64,000 nucleotides of DNA, taken from Tenebrio molitor. Taxonomy: Eukaryota; Arthropoda; Insecta; Coleoptera; Tenebrionidae. Positions 22,901 to 37,900 of the stretch are shown piece by piece. The stretch's first letter is position 1. Every line of letters begins with the position of its first letter. Where the stretch lies: contig NC_091046.1 of assembly GCF_963966145.1 (NCBI RefSeq), forward strand, positions 8,370,001 through 8,434,000, in the 5' to 3' direction. A model generated the notes under the pieces. The model was not told where the DNA came from. It saw only the letters and a list, made by a program, of their open reading frames with translations, and did no database searches. The position numbers and the translations under genes are program-made.

Positions 22901-25900
22901 AGGAATAGAATACGTGCTAGTTTGGACGGTGTAAATAATAAAGACAATGAACCAGCAACTAGCACCTCGGCGCAGCCACCTCCTCTCAGTGATAATTTAC
23001 AATATTCTGATTTCCCTGTAATACAAAAGTTTCACTTCTATCGTGCGTCTTTACGACACACTCTCTTTTTTTTTTTATTTGAAAGATACGACTTTCCTCT
23101 AGGGCTTTTCTTTTTAGATTTCATTATAAATAACAATAAAATAAATTGCAATTTGAGGACTATGCAGGAAGCTGTAACACTAAAACCTAATTCGAAATGA
23201 AGAAAAAAAAAAGTATGGGGCCCTCGAAAATTGAATTTTAAAGCGTTTGGTGCCATCACCGTGCTTCCAAAAAAATCACAGACCTTATTATACATAAACA
23301 TACGTTGTACTATTGCGGGCAAAAAAAGTGGGACATCAAATTTCTGTCAGTTTTGAAAAATTCGATGTAGTTCAAGCTTTATTGTCATTTTTTTGACACT
23401 ATTCCAGCTGACAGTTTAAAAATTTATTTTATATTCCTATTTTCCTTTTCCAAATGCCCTCTTCTTTTGATAAAGGTAGATTTTGATTGAAACTTTGCAT
23501 TAAATAAATATTCACCACGTGCTTACTTACAATCATTCCCTACAACCTACAATACTTAATGACAACGTCAATCAGTTCAAAGTAGGGTTGGAATCAGATA
23601 AGGGTTATTTCACATTAAAAGTCAAGACAATGACGTTGATGTCCCACTTTTTTTGCCCGCAATAGTACGTAAAGTCCTCGTCAAAAAATAGTCAATTTTG
23701 ACTTAAATTGTAAATCATTTTACAATAGGAGAGAAAATTGTCTTATAACTACCAAGGAGGGGTTGTTAGTTTACCTGTTGTTTGCCCTTCCTTGAGTCAG
23801 TACTGCACAACAAAGGGGCAATAAAATTAGAGGGTATAATGGAACTACTTATGGTAATTTCTCTCCTATTGTAAAATGATTTACAATTTCAATAGTCAAA
23901 ATTGACTATTTTTCGACGAGGTCTTTACGATTTTACCACTAAATTCACATTTGAACGTTTATTTTAATGAGATTTGCTGATTAACTACACCTTCTGGCAG
24001 GTACTTAGGCATTTCAGATAAAAGTAAGCCAACTGAAAAGCCGTTTATTTCATTTCAAACATTTCAAATAATGCAACTCAAACTACACGAATTCTGAAAT
24101 TTTCATCAGGTAAACCTTACTCTTAAAAGAAACCTCCAGTTAAGCGGAAATTTTTGTTTATTAACAATCGTAACAAAAATCAATAACCCTTTGCGGGGGC
24201 AAATTAAAAAAAAATATTTCAATGCAAAAAATCAACAATACACATTCTTGCTATAAGAGCATCTCAACAGTTTATGTGAGACCTGTATTTACAAAAGTTT
24301 CAGTTATATCATTTGTAATAAAATCAGTGTTCCGTGTTAAAAAACTATTCTAAACTCTTGAGCCCGTTATCAACGAATCAGTGGATAAAACTCAGTAAAT
24401 AACCTGATTAACAATAGTTTTTGCAAATACTAAATATAATTTGTGCCATATGGGTTCGGAAAATTTTATTTGGTTCCACCTGTTGCTTTTGGTCCGACTA
24501 TCATTTCTATTAGCTTCGTTTGTTGATTTCCATCCGGTTTTATACTTTATACCTACTTTATTGCTATTGGGAAACAGATTCAGTTGATTACTTTTAAAAA
24601 GGACAAATTAGGGGATGCAGTTAAAGCTTGTATTTACGATATTTATATTAATCTATTTTAGAGGTAGATAAGTTGTTCTGAATCAAATAATTTAAAAGCC
24701 GTTCATACCAGGTGATTATAAAAGGTTGTGACTATTCTTGATAGGAGGGTAATACTTTTGAAAAATTGTTTTGGCAAAGCTGATGCTTAAATCAAGACAT
24801 TGACGTACACAAAAACCTATACATTTGTTGAAATAATAAACATTTGTAAAAAGATTTTCATTTATTAGATATTGTTAACGAAATTGTTCAATGAAATCCT
24901 AATTTCCATGCGTCATTTATCTTAACAAATTTGTAGATTTAAATTAAGAATTAACCTTTTTCCCCCTTCTCCAAAATTAATTTTAGTTCTCTCCTAGAAA
25001 TGCTCAAGACAAAAAAATTACATTTACATCCTTATACGAGGTGATCAAAAAGAAAACAAATCAGAGGAGGCGTTGCAAATTATCGGTCATGTCGTAGCGG
25101 AGTTCTATGCAAATAAGCGTTCAATGCATTGGCGTAGACAATTTGTAGTCTCAAACGCTACTTTATAATAAATCATACCTCATATTATCTGATAATGGAG
25201 AAAATTTATAAAACAAACAAGAGCAACATTTCACAGTCGTAAGAATGGGTAATTTACCAGCATTCTTCCCAAACGCGACGCCACTGGTAAGCATATTTTT
25301 CGCTGAAATGTCAAAGAAACGTCAACGATGTGCTGTTGTTAACCTTGAAAACAACTTTTCGATTTCGTCAAAGTTTACAGACGTCTACTGTAATTAACTG
25401 TAAGCAACAATTATCCCAGAATAAGTGGGAAAATAGGTTTTACCACTGAAAAGAAAGCATTTTTATTTGAATGTTATGTCGGAAACGGGGTGAATAGGCA
25501 ACCAATAAAACAACTATGCATAGCAAGTACCGTTTTGGTATGATTCAAAGACACAAAGTAATTTCTTGGAAATGCTGCAGTAAATAACTGAAAATCGAAT
25601 TATAATCCTTGTTTTCGTATCCCACCTCCACCCGGCGGCACGGCAATTTTGCCGGAGTACATACACTATTACGGATAATACTATCAAGTAATAGTGCAGT
25701 GCTTATCAACATAATTACCGGCGTCTCGCCTCCACATTTTGACTTTTTTGTGTTTTATGTTCTGTGTCAATGTTAAGGAATTTCCTCACGATGTGAAATG
25801 AGTATACATAATAATATACCTTTTTGAATTTCAACCACCAATGTGTTCTCTAAGTCCAAAATTTTTAAATTTTTAAAAAGAGATTGCGGTACTATTCCTG

Positions 25901-28900
25901 TTGCTGAAATTATATATCCTTGTTATTGTTGTTATTTTAGTAGGTTGTAAAAAACGAATTTTTTACAATAATCACAATAAATAAGATAAAAAATGTCACG
26001 TATGAGGCTTAATTGTTTCGAAATTGAAGGAGATAACACTTTTTAAATATTTTTCTCATAGTGTTGAGTTGATCGGCGAATTTTGGAACACCTATAGATT
26101 CTTAAAATAGAGTTAAATTTGTCTACATGTTTAAGTTGTAAATCTCCCAACACAACCGCTTGCACTTCAAATTAATACCGCAGTGTTTCTAAATTTTTCT
26201 TCCCATTCTTTACTAAATTAAATTAATATTGTTGTATCCAACTGGGAAATGGCGATAAATATTTTTTTAAATTAAATTAACACAAATCTATACTCTAAAA
26301 TTTGCCATAAACAGAACCTTTCGATGTAATTGAAAAGCAATTAAATATGTCAAGTGCATCTGATTAAACACGTCAAATGATAAATAACATTTATCAACAA
26401 ACCAGATCGATTCCTAATCGGCGGACTTTTCCGAGGTAAACATGTTGTGACTTTTGATAAAATTAGATAACTAACTAACTCGTAATTTCAGATAAGATAC
26501 AATGTTACGGAGATGTTTTAAAAAAATATTTCGTCAAGAAACGTCTTTGAGAACGAATAAATGGACGCAAATTCGCGTGGTGTGCGCCGATGCTAATGTT
26601 AACATCGTTATATTAATGCACAGTGGCGTCCTGACAGGAAGCCTTTTGTTATAAATGACTGCAAAATTACCCTGCGGGGCACATTAAGGAAAGCTTCCAG
26701 ATGAGAGGTCTTTGTTTTCAGTAAACAAGGTAAAAAGTTGGGCACTTACCTCGGAATACATGCAGAGCTCTTTGTCTTAGTTTGAAGGTCTGTATGTGTC
26801 TCGTGTTCTGCGTCAGCGATGTATCGTTCAGATGGTCGGAAGTAGTTTCCAGTTCGCGTATGACTTCCTCTTTCGTGTAAGGTTCTTCGTGTAATGTCTC
26901 CTCGACAATCGTTATCATTTCAGACAAGTCAACTTTGAGAGCTTGTTGTAGATCACCGAGTCTCTTTACGCTCGCCCATTCCAGACCCCGCTTCTTGGCC
27001 ATTATCTGGAAGTTTAACCACCGAACTTGCTTTAAAACTCGCTGGATGTCTATTTTTAAAGAGAAGTTACTGGTGCGGAAGTCGGGATGTGCGGGAAAAA
27101 TTAACAAGGAAACGCTTCGACAGAATCGAGTTGTGACAACTAAATTCTTGACGCATTATCCGGAATCATCTCGGGGGGGCAACACCTGATGCCGTCGGCT
27201 CAAGTTGTTTACACGAATAAAATATTCATCTCCTCATTTGGGTAACGGAGTAACGGGATAAACGCGGTGGAATTGGAGGAATTTAAGTGTTGTCTACCTA
27301 AACGTATTGGTAAAATTCAAGTGGAAAATGCTCACCCCCTTTAATCAATAACTGTTGTATATTTAGCTTCAAACAGGCCTCTAGACTGGAAACGTCTAAA
27401 AATATTTTTAATCCGAAATGGTTTGCTGAGTTCGGATTGTTGTTTAATTGAAACGGGAACAGTGGACGCACACCGGAGTTGAATTACTGGAAGATTATCT
27501 GCTCTATTGATTTCGAGACGAGTTTATAACTATTTTCGGGGCTTTCAACGCTGAAACTTTTGACACGTCTATTAATCCTGTCTCTACACGAAATCTAATA
27601 GATCTGGCCGTACAACGGTCATTCCCGTCAAATGGGATCTAAAAAGGAAAATAAACCGAGACCAGCTTTATTAAAACAAGTCCAGATTGCTCCACATCGT
27701 AAATTTTAAAGATAATTTTCGTTGCTAAAATTATGATGGTGTCTGACTCCTCTGAAGTAAATTAAGTCCGACAGAACGACTAAGAATACAAAGTATAAAA
27801 TTTAAGCCTAAAATACTTGAGTTTTGTAAAAGTAAGTTGCCTAACGACTTTAATACGAAACGGAGATATAGAAATCAGTAACAGTTTAGTAGAACTTATT
27901 CTATTCTATTTCTATTTTCTAACCTAACCTAACCTCACTTTTTGCGTTGTTTGGGTTTTTACTCTGCATACTAACGAGTGGTGCGTTCACAAACGACTCT
28001 AGAACGCAAACTTTGAGGAGAAATGAACATCCGATATAACCTACAACGTTTTTACTTCTCTTTTCATTAATTCCTCTTTATCAGTTTTAGGTTGACAACT
28101 TCAACTTCCCTAAACGTTTCACATTCTCAGGTGCGTTCTAAATTACACTAGATTATATTGTTTAAAAAAACTCACAAGGTTCTGGTCTAAAATGATGTGC
28201 ATTTCGGTCAAATTGAAATCTTTGTAAACCTTTAGAAAGGCTGAATTAGACCTTATATCTTCATATAATTTAACATATCTCTACATTATTTTGCCAGTGT
28301 AAGTAATAAATAATGTATTGTGATAATTTATATATTAATTTAGAATGTTTTAATAAAAGCTCATATTGTCAGATGAAAAACACTAGCTTTGTGTTATAGT
28401 TTCTACAGAAAAATTTGAAAAAATATTTAACGATAAAGATAAAAAGTTTGACAAAAATACAGCCACGTAGTGAAAAAGGAAGTAGTTTTTTTCTTTCATT
28501 CACCCTCTAAAACAGGATAAAGATTGCTATAATAATAATAAAGATAAAGACGTAAAGTTTACAATGTTGAATTCGTCACAACGAAATCTACAAAACATAA
28601 TTTTTAGATCTTGTTTGACGTGTTCGCAGGAAATTTTCCTGGCGCATCCACCATTTTTGTAAATAAAAGACTAAAAACTTGAACTGCGCTTAATCATAGA
28701 AACACACGTTTTTTATTCGACAATACTAAATCTACAAGATGCAACTTTTAACTTTCGTCTGGTCTGTCAGTAAAAACCATTTTTGCAAACAACAATTTGA
28801 TGAATACGGTTTGTAGATTTTATCATGAAACAATTGGAATTTGAATGTACAGATCACGATACAATAAGATATTTGCATTTTAACCAAATGCCTATTATTT

Positions 28901-31900
28901 AACAATATTGAAATATTTCCAGAAAACTTTTTTCGGTCCATCAACTGCAGCGAACAGCGTAGCAAACGTTGAGATTGCCATTTTACTGAAAAAGAGGTTT
29001 TAAATTTCGTAAATGATATCAAAGGTGGTGATAAAATTATTATTTCTCAGTGAGCTCATCATTATGTATAAAATACAATTTTTAGATGACATTCAGCTTA
29101 TAAAGAAAATAAACCTGAAGTCGAAGTATTTTATTAAAAAAAATGTTGCTATAAAAGAACCGTAAGCAGTTTGTTACTGTTGCTTAAATCCACAAAGCGT
29201 GGAAATGCGCTCTTCATCCTTGCAATCGTCAAGATTTAACATAGAAAAAATCCTTTTCAGTCCTTATTTAGTCTCCCGGAAAAGCACAACATGTTGAGCC
29301 ATTTTTCGTAAATAATAAGTCGACATCTACAGGTGCGTCCTAAATAAAACAAAAATTAGAATAAATTACTTTGAAGACACTATAAGCACAACATAGATTT
29401 TTTTTTCAAAAAGTCATTCAAAGTCAGATGATAAGTCAACTTTGTTTTTTCCAATAACTTGGCACAATTAAGAGATTATTTTTCTGAATCCAACGCTATG
29501 CCACACATTAGAATGTAATTAACAGTAACCGCGAAAATAAATAAATAAAATAGTATTATTGGAATTTTTTTCTTTGAAAAAAATCGGGTAAGTATACATA
29601 CTATGGAAAACAATCCTAAACCCAATATTTATTACACGTTCTGTCATATTATTTTTAAAAAATCTTCAAAAAGTATTGTTATTGCGTTTAGCATTGTTTT
29701 CCATAGTATACCCGATTTTTTTGGAAGAAAAAATTTCCAATAATGCTATTTTATTTATTTATTTTCGCGGTTACTATTAAATGCATGCATATCGTTGGAT
29801 TCAGAAAAATAATCTCTTTCGAAATCGCAATAAAAAAATTATTTAATTTATTCCAGTTTTTGTTTTAATTAAATCAAGCCATAAATGACGGAGATAGTGA
29901 GCGGTAAAAATTAAACAACATTTTTTTCAAAAAATTCTTTGGACAGGTCAATTTTAGTTTATAAAAATACATATTTTAATACAAAACAAAATTCCAAGCA
30001 GTCATTTGTTTTCGAGTTATGACATCATCGATAGTTTTTTTAAATGGAAACCCAATATTTTTTTTCCTGATTCTGATAGCCCTTTTAATTGTCTAAACGC
30101 CAGTATAAAAATTTTGTTACCTTACATAAGGAAATTTTTTAGAAAAAAAAAAATAAAGTTGGAAAAAATAAATTTTATAACGAACAAAACAAGTCAAAAA
30201 CTGTGTTAGTAAGTACTTAAAATTGTGGAATTAAATGTTCGAATTGCCATCCCCCAGCTTGTTGACAATAAGCAAGTTTATGAAGAAATTCCCCCTGTTT
30301 TAGTTTTATCTAGTTTTATCCCCGCACCCAATCAAAATTAAAATTTCTGTACGTTGTGTTTCTATTAAATGAGTCATTTTCGAAAACGTTTTGTAAAACA
30401 AATAACACATACGAATGAAATTTACAGTAACAATTGACTGTTTGATTTACCTACTTGATTTTTTGACTTGTTTTTGTTCGTTATAAAATTTATTTTTTTT
30501 TTCTCAAAAATTTTCTTATGTAAGATAACAAAATTTTTATACTGTCATTTAGACAATTAAAAGGGCTATCAGAATCAAGAAAAAAAAAAGGGGGTTTCCA
30601 TTTAAAAAAAACTATCGATGACGTCATAACTCGAAAACAAATGACTGCTTGGAATTTTCTTTGGTACTAAAACATGTATTTTTATAAACTAAAATTGACC
30701 TGTCCAAAGATTTTTTTGAAAAAAATTTTGTTTAATTTGTAAGGAATTTATTCCATACTTTTGCCGCTCACTGTAGCTTGCGGCGTTTTGTATTCGTAGG
30801 TGTTATCAAATGCTTTATGTGAAAATAATGATAAATATAAAACAATTAAAAATCAAAATCAAACACAAAATTTACTGCTTTCAATTTGTTTTATAATTCG
30901 AGTGCTTTATAAAATAACAAAATCGTCCAAACATTGCACTACCGCAAAGTGTTATTTCAGTCCCAAGAGAATTTCCTCTTACATTTGAAGCTGAAAGAAT
31001 TCCTTTGAAGTAATAGATAGTAGAATGTCTTTTGAATTTTTTATAATCATAATAATAAACTAGGCAAAAATGAATAGGGAATTTTTCCTTTTTTGAATTT
31101 TTTATAAATACCGTTTAAAATTTGTAATGAAATGTGTTACAAATATATTAATATACACATTAAACTTAATGTTTCAAGTACTTGTAACATTTTAAATTTA
31201 TCTTGTGTTTAAGAATACGTAGGAGGATTGGGGCAATTATTTTGCTTTCCCAGAAAAATTGTGGAATTCTCTATTCATTTTTGCCTAGTTTATTTGCTTA
31301 AATTTTTAAAATGTATCTCTGGCTTAAAAATTAAAATTGAAATCTACATCAAAGTTGTGCAGTGAACAGAGTTAGCAAATAGACCCTCGCCAGAAATCTT
31401 GCCACGATTAATTAATATAAAGCATAACTGGTATGTCTCAATCGATTGTCAAGCACAAGTTTAGTTTCTAATTAAGCAAATGCTTTGTATAACTTAATTA
31501 TAGCAACCTAGAGTTACCGCAGTATGTGTAAGTGTGTTAATTTGTACCCATCCCAGGTCGCAATTAAAGAGAAAATTTGTTACTTAAAAAAATTCGTCGG
31601 CTCAGGCAATCGTAACGTATGACGAATCGAATTGGTTAATTATACACGCAACAGCATAATGATGACTTAATTGAATTCGAAGTTTAGAACAGCAATCTTA
31701 AGAGAAATGTTATTGTCTCAATGTAGTGCCTCCACAATTAATGATTTTAAAGAAGCTATACAGACTATCAGATCAATAAAAGTAAAGAAGCAACTGCCAC
31801 AACGCATATTAGCACTGTTACAAAAATAAAATCAACGCAGAACATGTCTTCCTAAACTTAATTAAACGGTACAGAAGTTTGAAAGGTCGCTTCTTGTACT

Positions 31901-34900
31901 TGGAAACACTCGCTACAACCATAAACAAACTAGTTAACACATAAGCCAGTTGAAATCCTACACACTGTATTGTCTGCAAAGTGTGATTCTTTTAAATAAA
32001 GAAAAGGGACCGGATGTACATCGGAAAAATTGTTGCAACACGAAACCGACGTCTTCGACGTTTTAGAAAATGTAAATTCAGCAGAGGAGATACTTTGTAA
32101 ACAAAGAAAAACCCCTATGCTGCATCGAGAAAAGAATACAATGTACACAAGCATACAAAAATAAACGCGAACAGGTAAGTGCAGACTCTATGAAACCAAA
32201 CAAACGTACAAGCATTTGTTGGAACAATTTCCCAACAGAAGTATAGCTTTACCAGTGATGGCCGCGAGCGGAAGTGCGCTCTTCCCGTGTAAAAAGCGAA
32301 TCGATTCTAGACCAATTTTCGATTCATTAATGAAAGCTGCTGGTAGTGTAAAAGCTCATTAAAACTGTTTATAGGCGAACAATGGAATCGATTCTGCTTG
32401 AAAGCTTAATGTGGTACAAAATTCTGCAAGCTTTTACTGCCGGTGTAATGCTTCAACTTCCGCTGCTAACATCTTACATTACACCAGAAATAACTTATGC
32501 AAGCTTTGACAACGCAAAGTCTATTATCGTGATATAAAGGTTGCCAAGTCGGTGCATAGTTGTGGAGCAAACTGCGATCTGACCTACATGGGCTAACAAT
32601 AAAGGCCCTATAAAGGCATGGGAGCGTGAAATCAGAAATGAACACAGATAGTAAAGATTTCTTGTCTACAACTAACCATAAAGGGTAGATAAAGAGGCCA
32701 CTGGGTAGTAAAAATTTAAAACAATTCCCAGCTACACAGGGTGTATCTGAAATAATTCGCAAAAGATTTTTTGCTCCCCAATTTTTACCAAACGAGTCGT
32801 TTTGTATTGTGTGACTATGTTTTTGTCACCATGAGAATTTTAATTTTAATTATTTATTTTTTCTATAACAATGTATTTTTTTTCACAACGCTCCGTTTCT
32901 ATCACAACAGAAAATGTTCGCCCTTACCCACAGGAAGATATGCGGAGTGCCTATAAATGATTGGGGGATCTTAGTATGCGTTGAAAGTTTGCTGATCTTG
33001 TTTGTTTTCAACTATATCTTCAATCACCTTGGGACAACCTTACGATTTCCCCTTTTCAACACTAGCGTTAGTAACAAAACGATTAACAATTTGGTGTATG
33101 TGAGCTGCGAGGGACTTTTCAAGACGTTTTGGTTCGGGTAGTTAGCCAAAAATTCTTCTTTGCAAGCTTGAAAGCTCTACTCGTATGTCCATTTTCCACC
33201 TCTTTTAACACGGTTGCAGTAATAAGACATTATAATGAACTTAGTTTGTTCAAGTGACCATTTTAGCAATTATTTCTAAAATATTTGTGAAGTTATAAAA
33301 TTATGCAGAATTTCAATGTAAAAACAGACCAAGAACGGAAGTTGCTTTTGTGTTGACAGCTTGTGAATATTTGACAGGTTGCGATTAGTATTTCATGAAT
33401 TTAAACAAGGTGGCAAATTCAAATTCCAGAGGTATCAGCGATCCTACATTCTTTTACAGACAGTCTGTACTCTTTTCTAAATTTTTGCACATTCAGAACA
33501 TATTAGCTTTTTTTCTTTTTATTTAATTATTTTAAAATCCTAAAATTTATAATGGAACGAGAAACAAAGATTCACTTTTGATTTTTGTCAATTTTACTTA
33601 ACGAAAATATTTTCAGATTTCCTGCCTTTTTTCTTTTAGGCTCTTTAAAAGTCTGTTTTTTGATATAAAAGCTGCGGTCACAAAGTCCCAAAGAAATATT
33701 AACCAAAGAACAATTAAATCAGTTGGGAGATAATAAATAAGACTGAAGTGATGCATAGTTTATTTTTGAAAAATTATTAAAAGCGGGAAACCACCAAAAC
33801 TGGTAAATTATTTTAACTGTTATTTAAATACTTCTTTCATTTTCTTTCTGTACAGTATGTGCTAATAGTATATAAAAGAACGAGGGGAGTTTTGTACGGG
33901 ACGAGTGCGCCAATGCCCTTATAAAACGAGTTTTTATGTTATTTTTTAGAATTTGCACCCTTCTTTTAATTTTTAAATTAAAAATTTAAATTTTCAAATT
34001 CTAGGGAATTTTGTATTAATTGGTAATTCAAGGTAACGGATGCAAGTAGATCTGCAACAGATGTTAAAAAGTAGAGTTTAAACATTAATATTGGAAGTTT
34101 TTTGGTGTAAATGACAATGATACACTGAAATATTGATAAAAATTTTCTTAGAGATCCATTAAACTACGAGTGCTTTAAGAGATAGCCATAAACGACTCCA
34201 AATTGAATACAATAATAGGCCTATTAGAGACGCAGATTCTAAAAAAACAGTATTTGTTATTTTGAAAAATCGTCGTCTACAAAAGACTAATTTTAGCGTA
34301 AGCCATTTTGCTTCCTAATTGTTATCTGGCCACACGGTAAATCTTAAAGCCTTGAGCACTTAATTCCCTTAAATATTTCACGTGGAGGTTGGAACGATTA
34401 ATTTTCCGCATGAACGGCGCCATTAATGGACCGCAATTACCATCCAGTTTTTTCTATTATACGTGAAGTCCCACTAAACGTGTAAACCGACGAACTGGGT
34501 CCCGACTTTTTTGGCCTTTCCCTAATAAAATATGATTCTTCGATATTTAAAGGCTTCAGCTTGAGAATACATCTCGGGGCGAAGCAACCCTACAATAATG
34601 TTCTCACGTTAAGCGAGCGTCCCTCACCCAAATCTCTTTTTCAGTTACCTACATCCCATCGGTCAAACAGATTTAAATCACGTTCCTGATCCCGACACGC
34701 AATTTCAGCTAGCTTTCTAATTCCGTGGGGAATTCCGCCGGGGCCAAAATGAAAATCGTTTGTAAATACGCCACCGAATGGTGCAAGAGTGCGGTTTTCC
34801 AAGTGCAAAACATTCGTGTAATTTCCGTTGCGACCTTTCGACCTTCGCTTGATTAAGTTATTTATTTTTCAGCTTGTTATTTAGCTGTCGGCTCAGGTGG

Positions 34901-37900
34901 TGGCGGAGAGGAGCGCAAAGAACAGCTGAAACGACTATTTGCCTATAAATATTACATGAGGCGAGGATCGATTTGGAACGGAAGAAGGAAAAATCGAAAC
35001 GGGCTTACCTGGCCGGCGAGTCGACATTCGACGACTCTGCAGTTGAAATCCGCAGTTGCTGCTTTGTTGAGTTTTGCCAAACTGTGGGCAATGACAAACA
35101 CGGCTCCTCCAGGCAGAGTAATATCGGTGGACCTCAAGGGACCGAATTCAATAAGTTTGGCACAACCTGCAAATACCAACCATATAATTATCCAAGCCTA
35201 AAGGGCATTTTTTTTCCTATTTTCAAGACGCTACCAATACCAACACAAAAGTTAAATTCATTCACATCTTTTGCTCTTGTTTTATCCCACAATTCCCTAC
35301 CGTTCCTTCTTTTCTCAAAGCAAATTTATTTATTACGAGTCTTGTCATGAAATACAATAATCGAGACATGACTTATCAAGAGCTGCTTGCAAAGGCGCCA
35401 AATGGGGTGTCAGTGGTAATTTGCTTCACAGAAGAAAATATGCTACAGAGTTTTATAGTAGTGTTATTAATGAAAAATTACAAGGTTTTCAGTATTATTA
35501 TTATTAATTGCAATATTAGTAATTTACGTAAAAAGTAGTACTCTTTTTCAGGAATGGAAAGTTGGAACAAATGAGGCGCAGCCGAGTGCGCAATTTCACG
35601 AGTTTCTTATGTTTTCCATAACGCCAGAGTGAAATAATGATATATTACGGCATTTTTTTCACGCTCATTAATAATGATAAAATGTACCACAGCTTTTTTG
35701 ACTGTCGTATAAAAACCGATTTTTCAATTTTGCCCTTATTGGAGGGAGTTTTAGCCCAAGAAAATAATAAAAGATCAGGTGCAAGTTTACTCAAGGGCGT
35801 CAATATCTCATAACCCGGCTCACACACGGATCACCGCCAACATTATTTTTAAATCTCGAAAGATCGAATTTGTGAAGTGGAAAGTTTGTATGAAAATTTA
35901 CGTGTTGAAAGTGTGTCATCCATTTTAATCTGTTGGTGGGCGTGATTCGACACATTAAAAATTTATTACCTCTTGTATTTATTTCCGGTCATTAAATTTA
36001 TAACTCTCCAGAAAAATAAAATCTCAAGTGTGTAGCAAATTTCAAATTGCTACTTTTCTTACGTCTCTTGTTCGAAGAATCTGAAATAAAATCTTCCGGC
36101 TGGAAAATGGTAAGCACGTGTTCCAATGTGTGTTCCAACGTGTGTGGGTACACGTAGATTGATTAAATATAAAAATAGAAGCTGTTGCATAATGGCATAA
36201 TTAATTTCAAAAGGATCATCTGAATAGGGGCTGCGGTGGTTACGTAAAATTATAACTAGGTAATTATGCAGCGGTTAGTGACACATCCAGGTATAAGTAT
36301 TACTGCAGTTGTACATGGTCGGATTGTTAATAATTTATGCAGACATAATTGCGGTTGAATAGCATGTACGTACAGCGTGATCAACAATGACTGAGTCTGT
36401 TGGCAATGAAACAATTGAAAATACTGGTGATTTTTGTCTAGTAATTGCCACTGACCACGCACTGACCGGATTTTTTAACTTGAGATGACATTAAAAACAT
36501 TCTTGGTTATGCAGGTTATGTTTATACTATTACAAAAATTAACCTTCGTTGGTAAATTTTAAATTTGCCAAATTTCATTGTTACCAACAGACTCAGTCAT
36601 TGTTGATCACCCCGTACTTGAATGTATTCAATGTCAGCAATTTGCTAAAGATTACGCAATTTAGTTGTAATTAATTTCATCTCCAATCAAATTTACTACA
36701 TTACTATTTATGTTAAACCGCAAATATGTTTGCAATTGAATTGAAATTAAACATGCTATGGTATCGATTTTCACCAAATGAAAATTGCATTCGACAAGTG
36801 ACTTCTGGAAAGGATCTGGAAAGGATTCTTGAAATATTTGAGTAGGGACACAAAAACTCTCGAACATTTCCTGCAATTACTTCAGCAGGAAAAGTTGCAG
36901 CAACGGTAAAGTGTTTGTGGAAAGTACTATAGTAGCCGGTACTACCACAAAAAAAATTGCAATAACGTCTGGAGAATTTTTTCTCACATCAGATATATCA
37001 CTATCAGTGTCTGTTTGGAAATAAAATTATTTGAATTTATTCATTTGCTTCTTTGTAGGAACAGAACTATCTTGTATTAAATTTGCGTCATCTGATTTTA
37101 CTACATAAATATTTGTTGTTTATCTCACGAAATAAAATAATAAGAATTGCACAAATGAGCCATTCGTGTGGAGACCTCGCTATTCAATCGTTGCGCACAA
37201 AATGTGCAAAAAATTATGAATCCATGAATAATGTTAATTTAGAATTTCAGTTTAAAATTCAATATTCGAAAAATAAAAGTATGGCTGAGGCCTGCACGTT
37301 GTTCCACGAAAATATTCGTTCCTTTCAGATTTGCAACATTTTCAGCATATTTATTTCTTTCGGCAAGAGTAATTTCGGTGAATTTATCATCGAGAGGTTT
37401 TAAATACTTCTGGCCAGGCAACATTGTAATCTCTATAAATAGTAAGATCTTTCCCAAATCTTGTGCACGATAATGTTTTATGAATTTCGTTGAAAATTTT
37501 ACGACGAAAGAATCTCCCGATACAATAAATCTTTCGGATTCGTATAAAACCTGTGTAAATTTAGGAGGTTTATTTTACGTGAAATATTTTGTTTATTTTT
37601 GACCGACACGTCTTAAAATTAATTTTCGTTTTATTTATTGCGGAATAATTGAGATTTACAGCCTCCCTTCTACATAATTTCCAAAATTTATTATGTGAAG
37701 TAAAACTATCAGAATTGACAGTATGAATAAATCAAGATAAATAATTACGATGGCGAAAGCGACGAGCAAATAAGCCGATAGCTCTTCGTGGTTTAGTTAG
37801 CCTCACGAGGGTTGCGAAGTGGATTGTGACCAAGGTTTTCTAACAAATTACCGCAGTAACTCTTTGAGAACGAGAAAAGTTGACGGAATTTTTGGAATTG

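Larger units (their letters stand above)
16996..26749 (-). other. galk2 intron 6, repeat-rich
   Basis: A 9.75-kb intron between GTAAGT (donor after 26750) and TTTGCAG (before 16995). It holds MITE A copy 2, the 19452 element, family F copy 1, the nested palindromes at 20409-21487, the 22068 MITE, a transposon ORF scrap at 22784, palindromes I and J, the repeat at 25033 and a LINE tail. An orphan ACACCCTGTATA end lies at about 17818-17829. Stretches 18234-19451, 21488-22067, 23929-25032 and 25915-26749 show nothing I can name. Confidence 0.8.
27006..35008 (-). other. galk2 intron 5, repeat-rich
   Basis: An 8-kb intron. It holds a half copy of family F (27975-28032), the palindromes at 29469 and 29895, and the MITE at 31054. 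A TACACAGGGTGTATCTGAAA terminus lies at about 32732-32753 without a visible partner. CAGGTGCGT(T/C)CTAAAT occurs twice in the same orientation (28130 and 29331). Stretches 27006-27974, 28033-29468 and 31295-35008 hold no gene that I can recognise. Confidence 0.8.

Noticed and set aside
27919..27934. CCTAA repeated three times, the insect telomere unit (TTAGG)
   Set aside because: Only three units in AT-rich intron; too short to be interstitial telomere and easily due to chance.
34956..35350. Plus-strand frames of 81 and 125 codons
   Set aside because: Antisense shadows of GALK2 exon 5.
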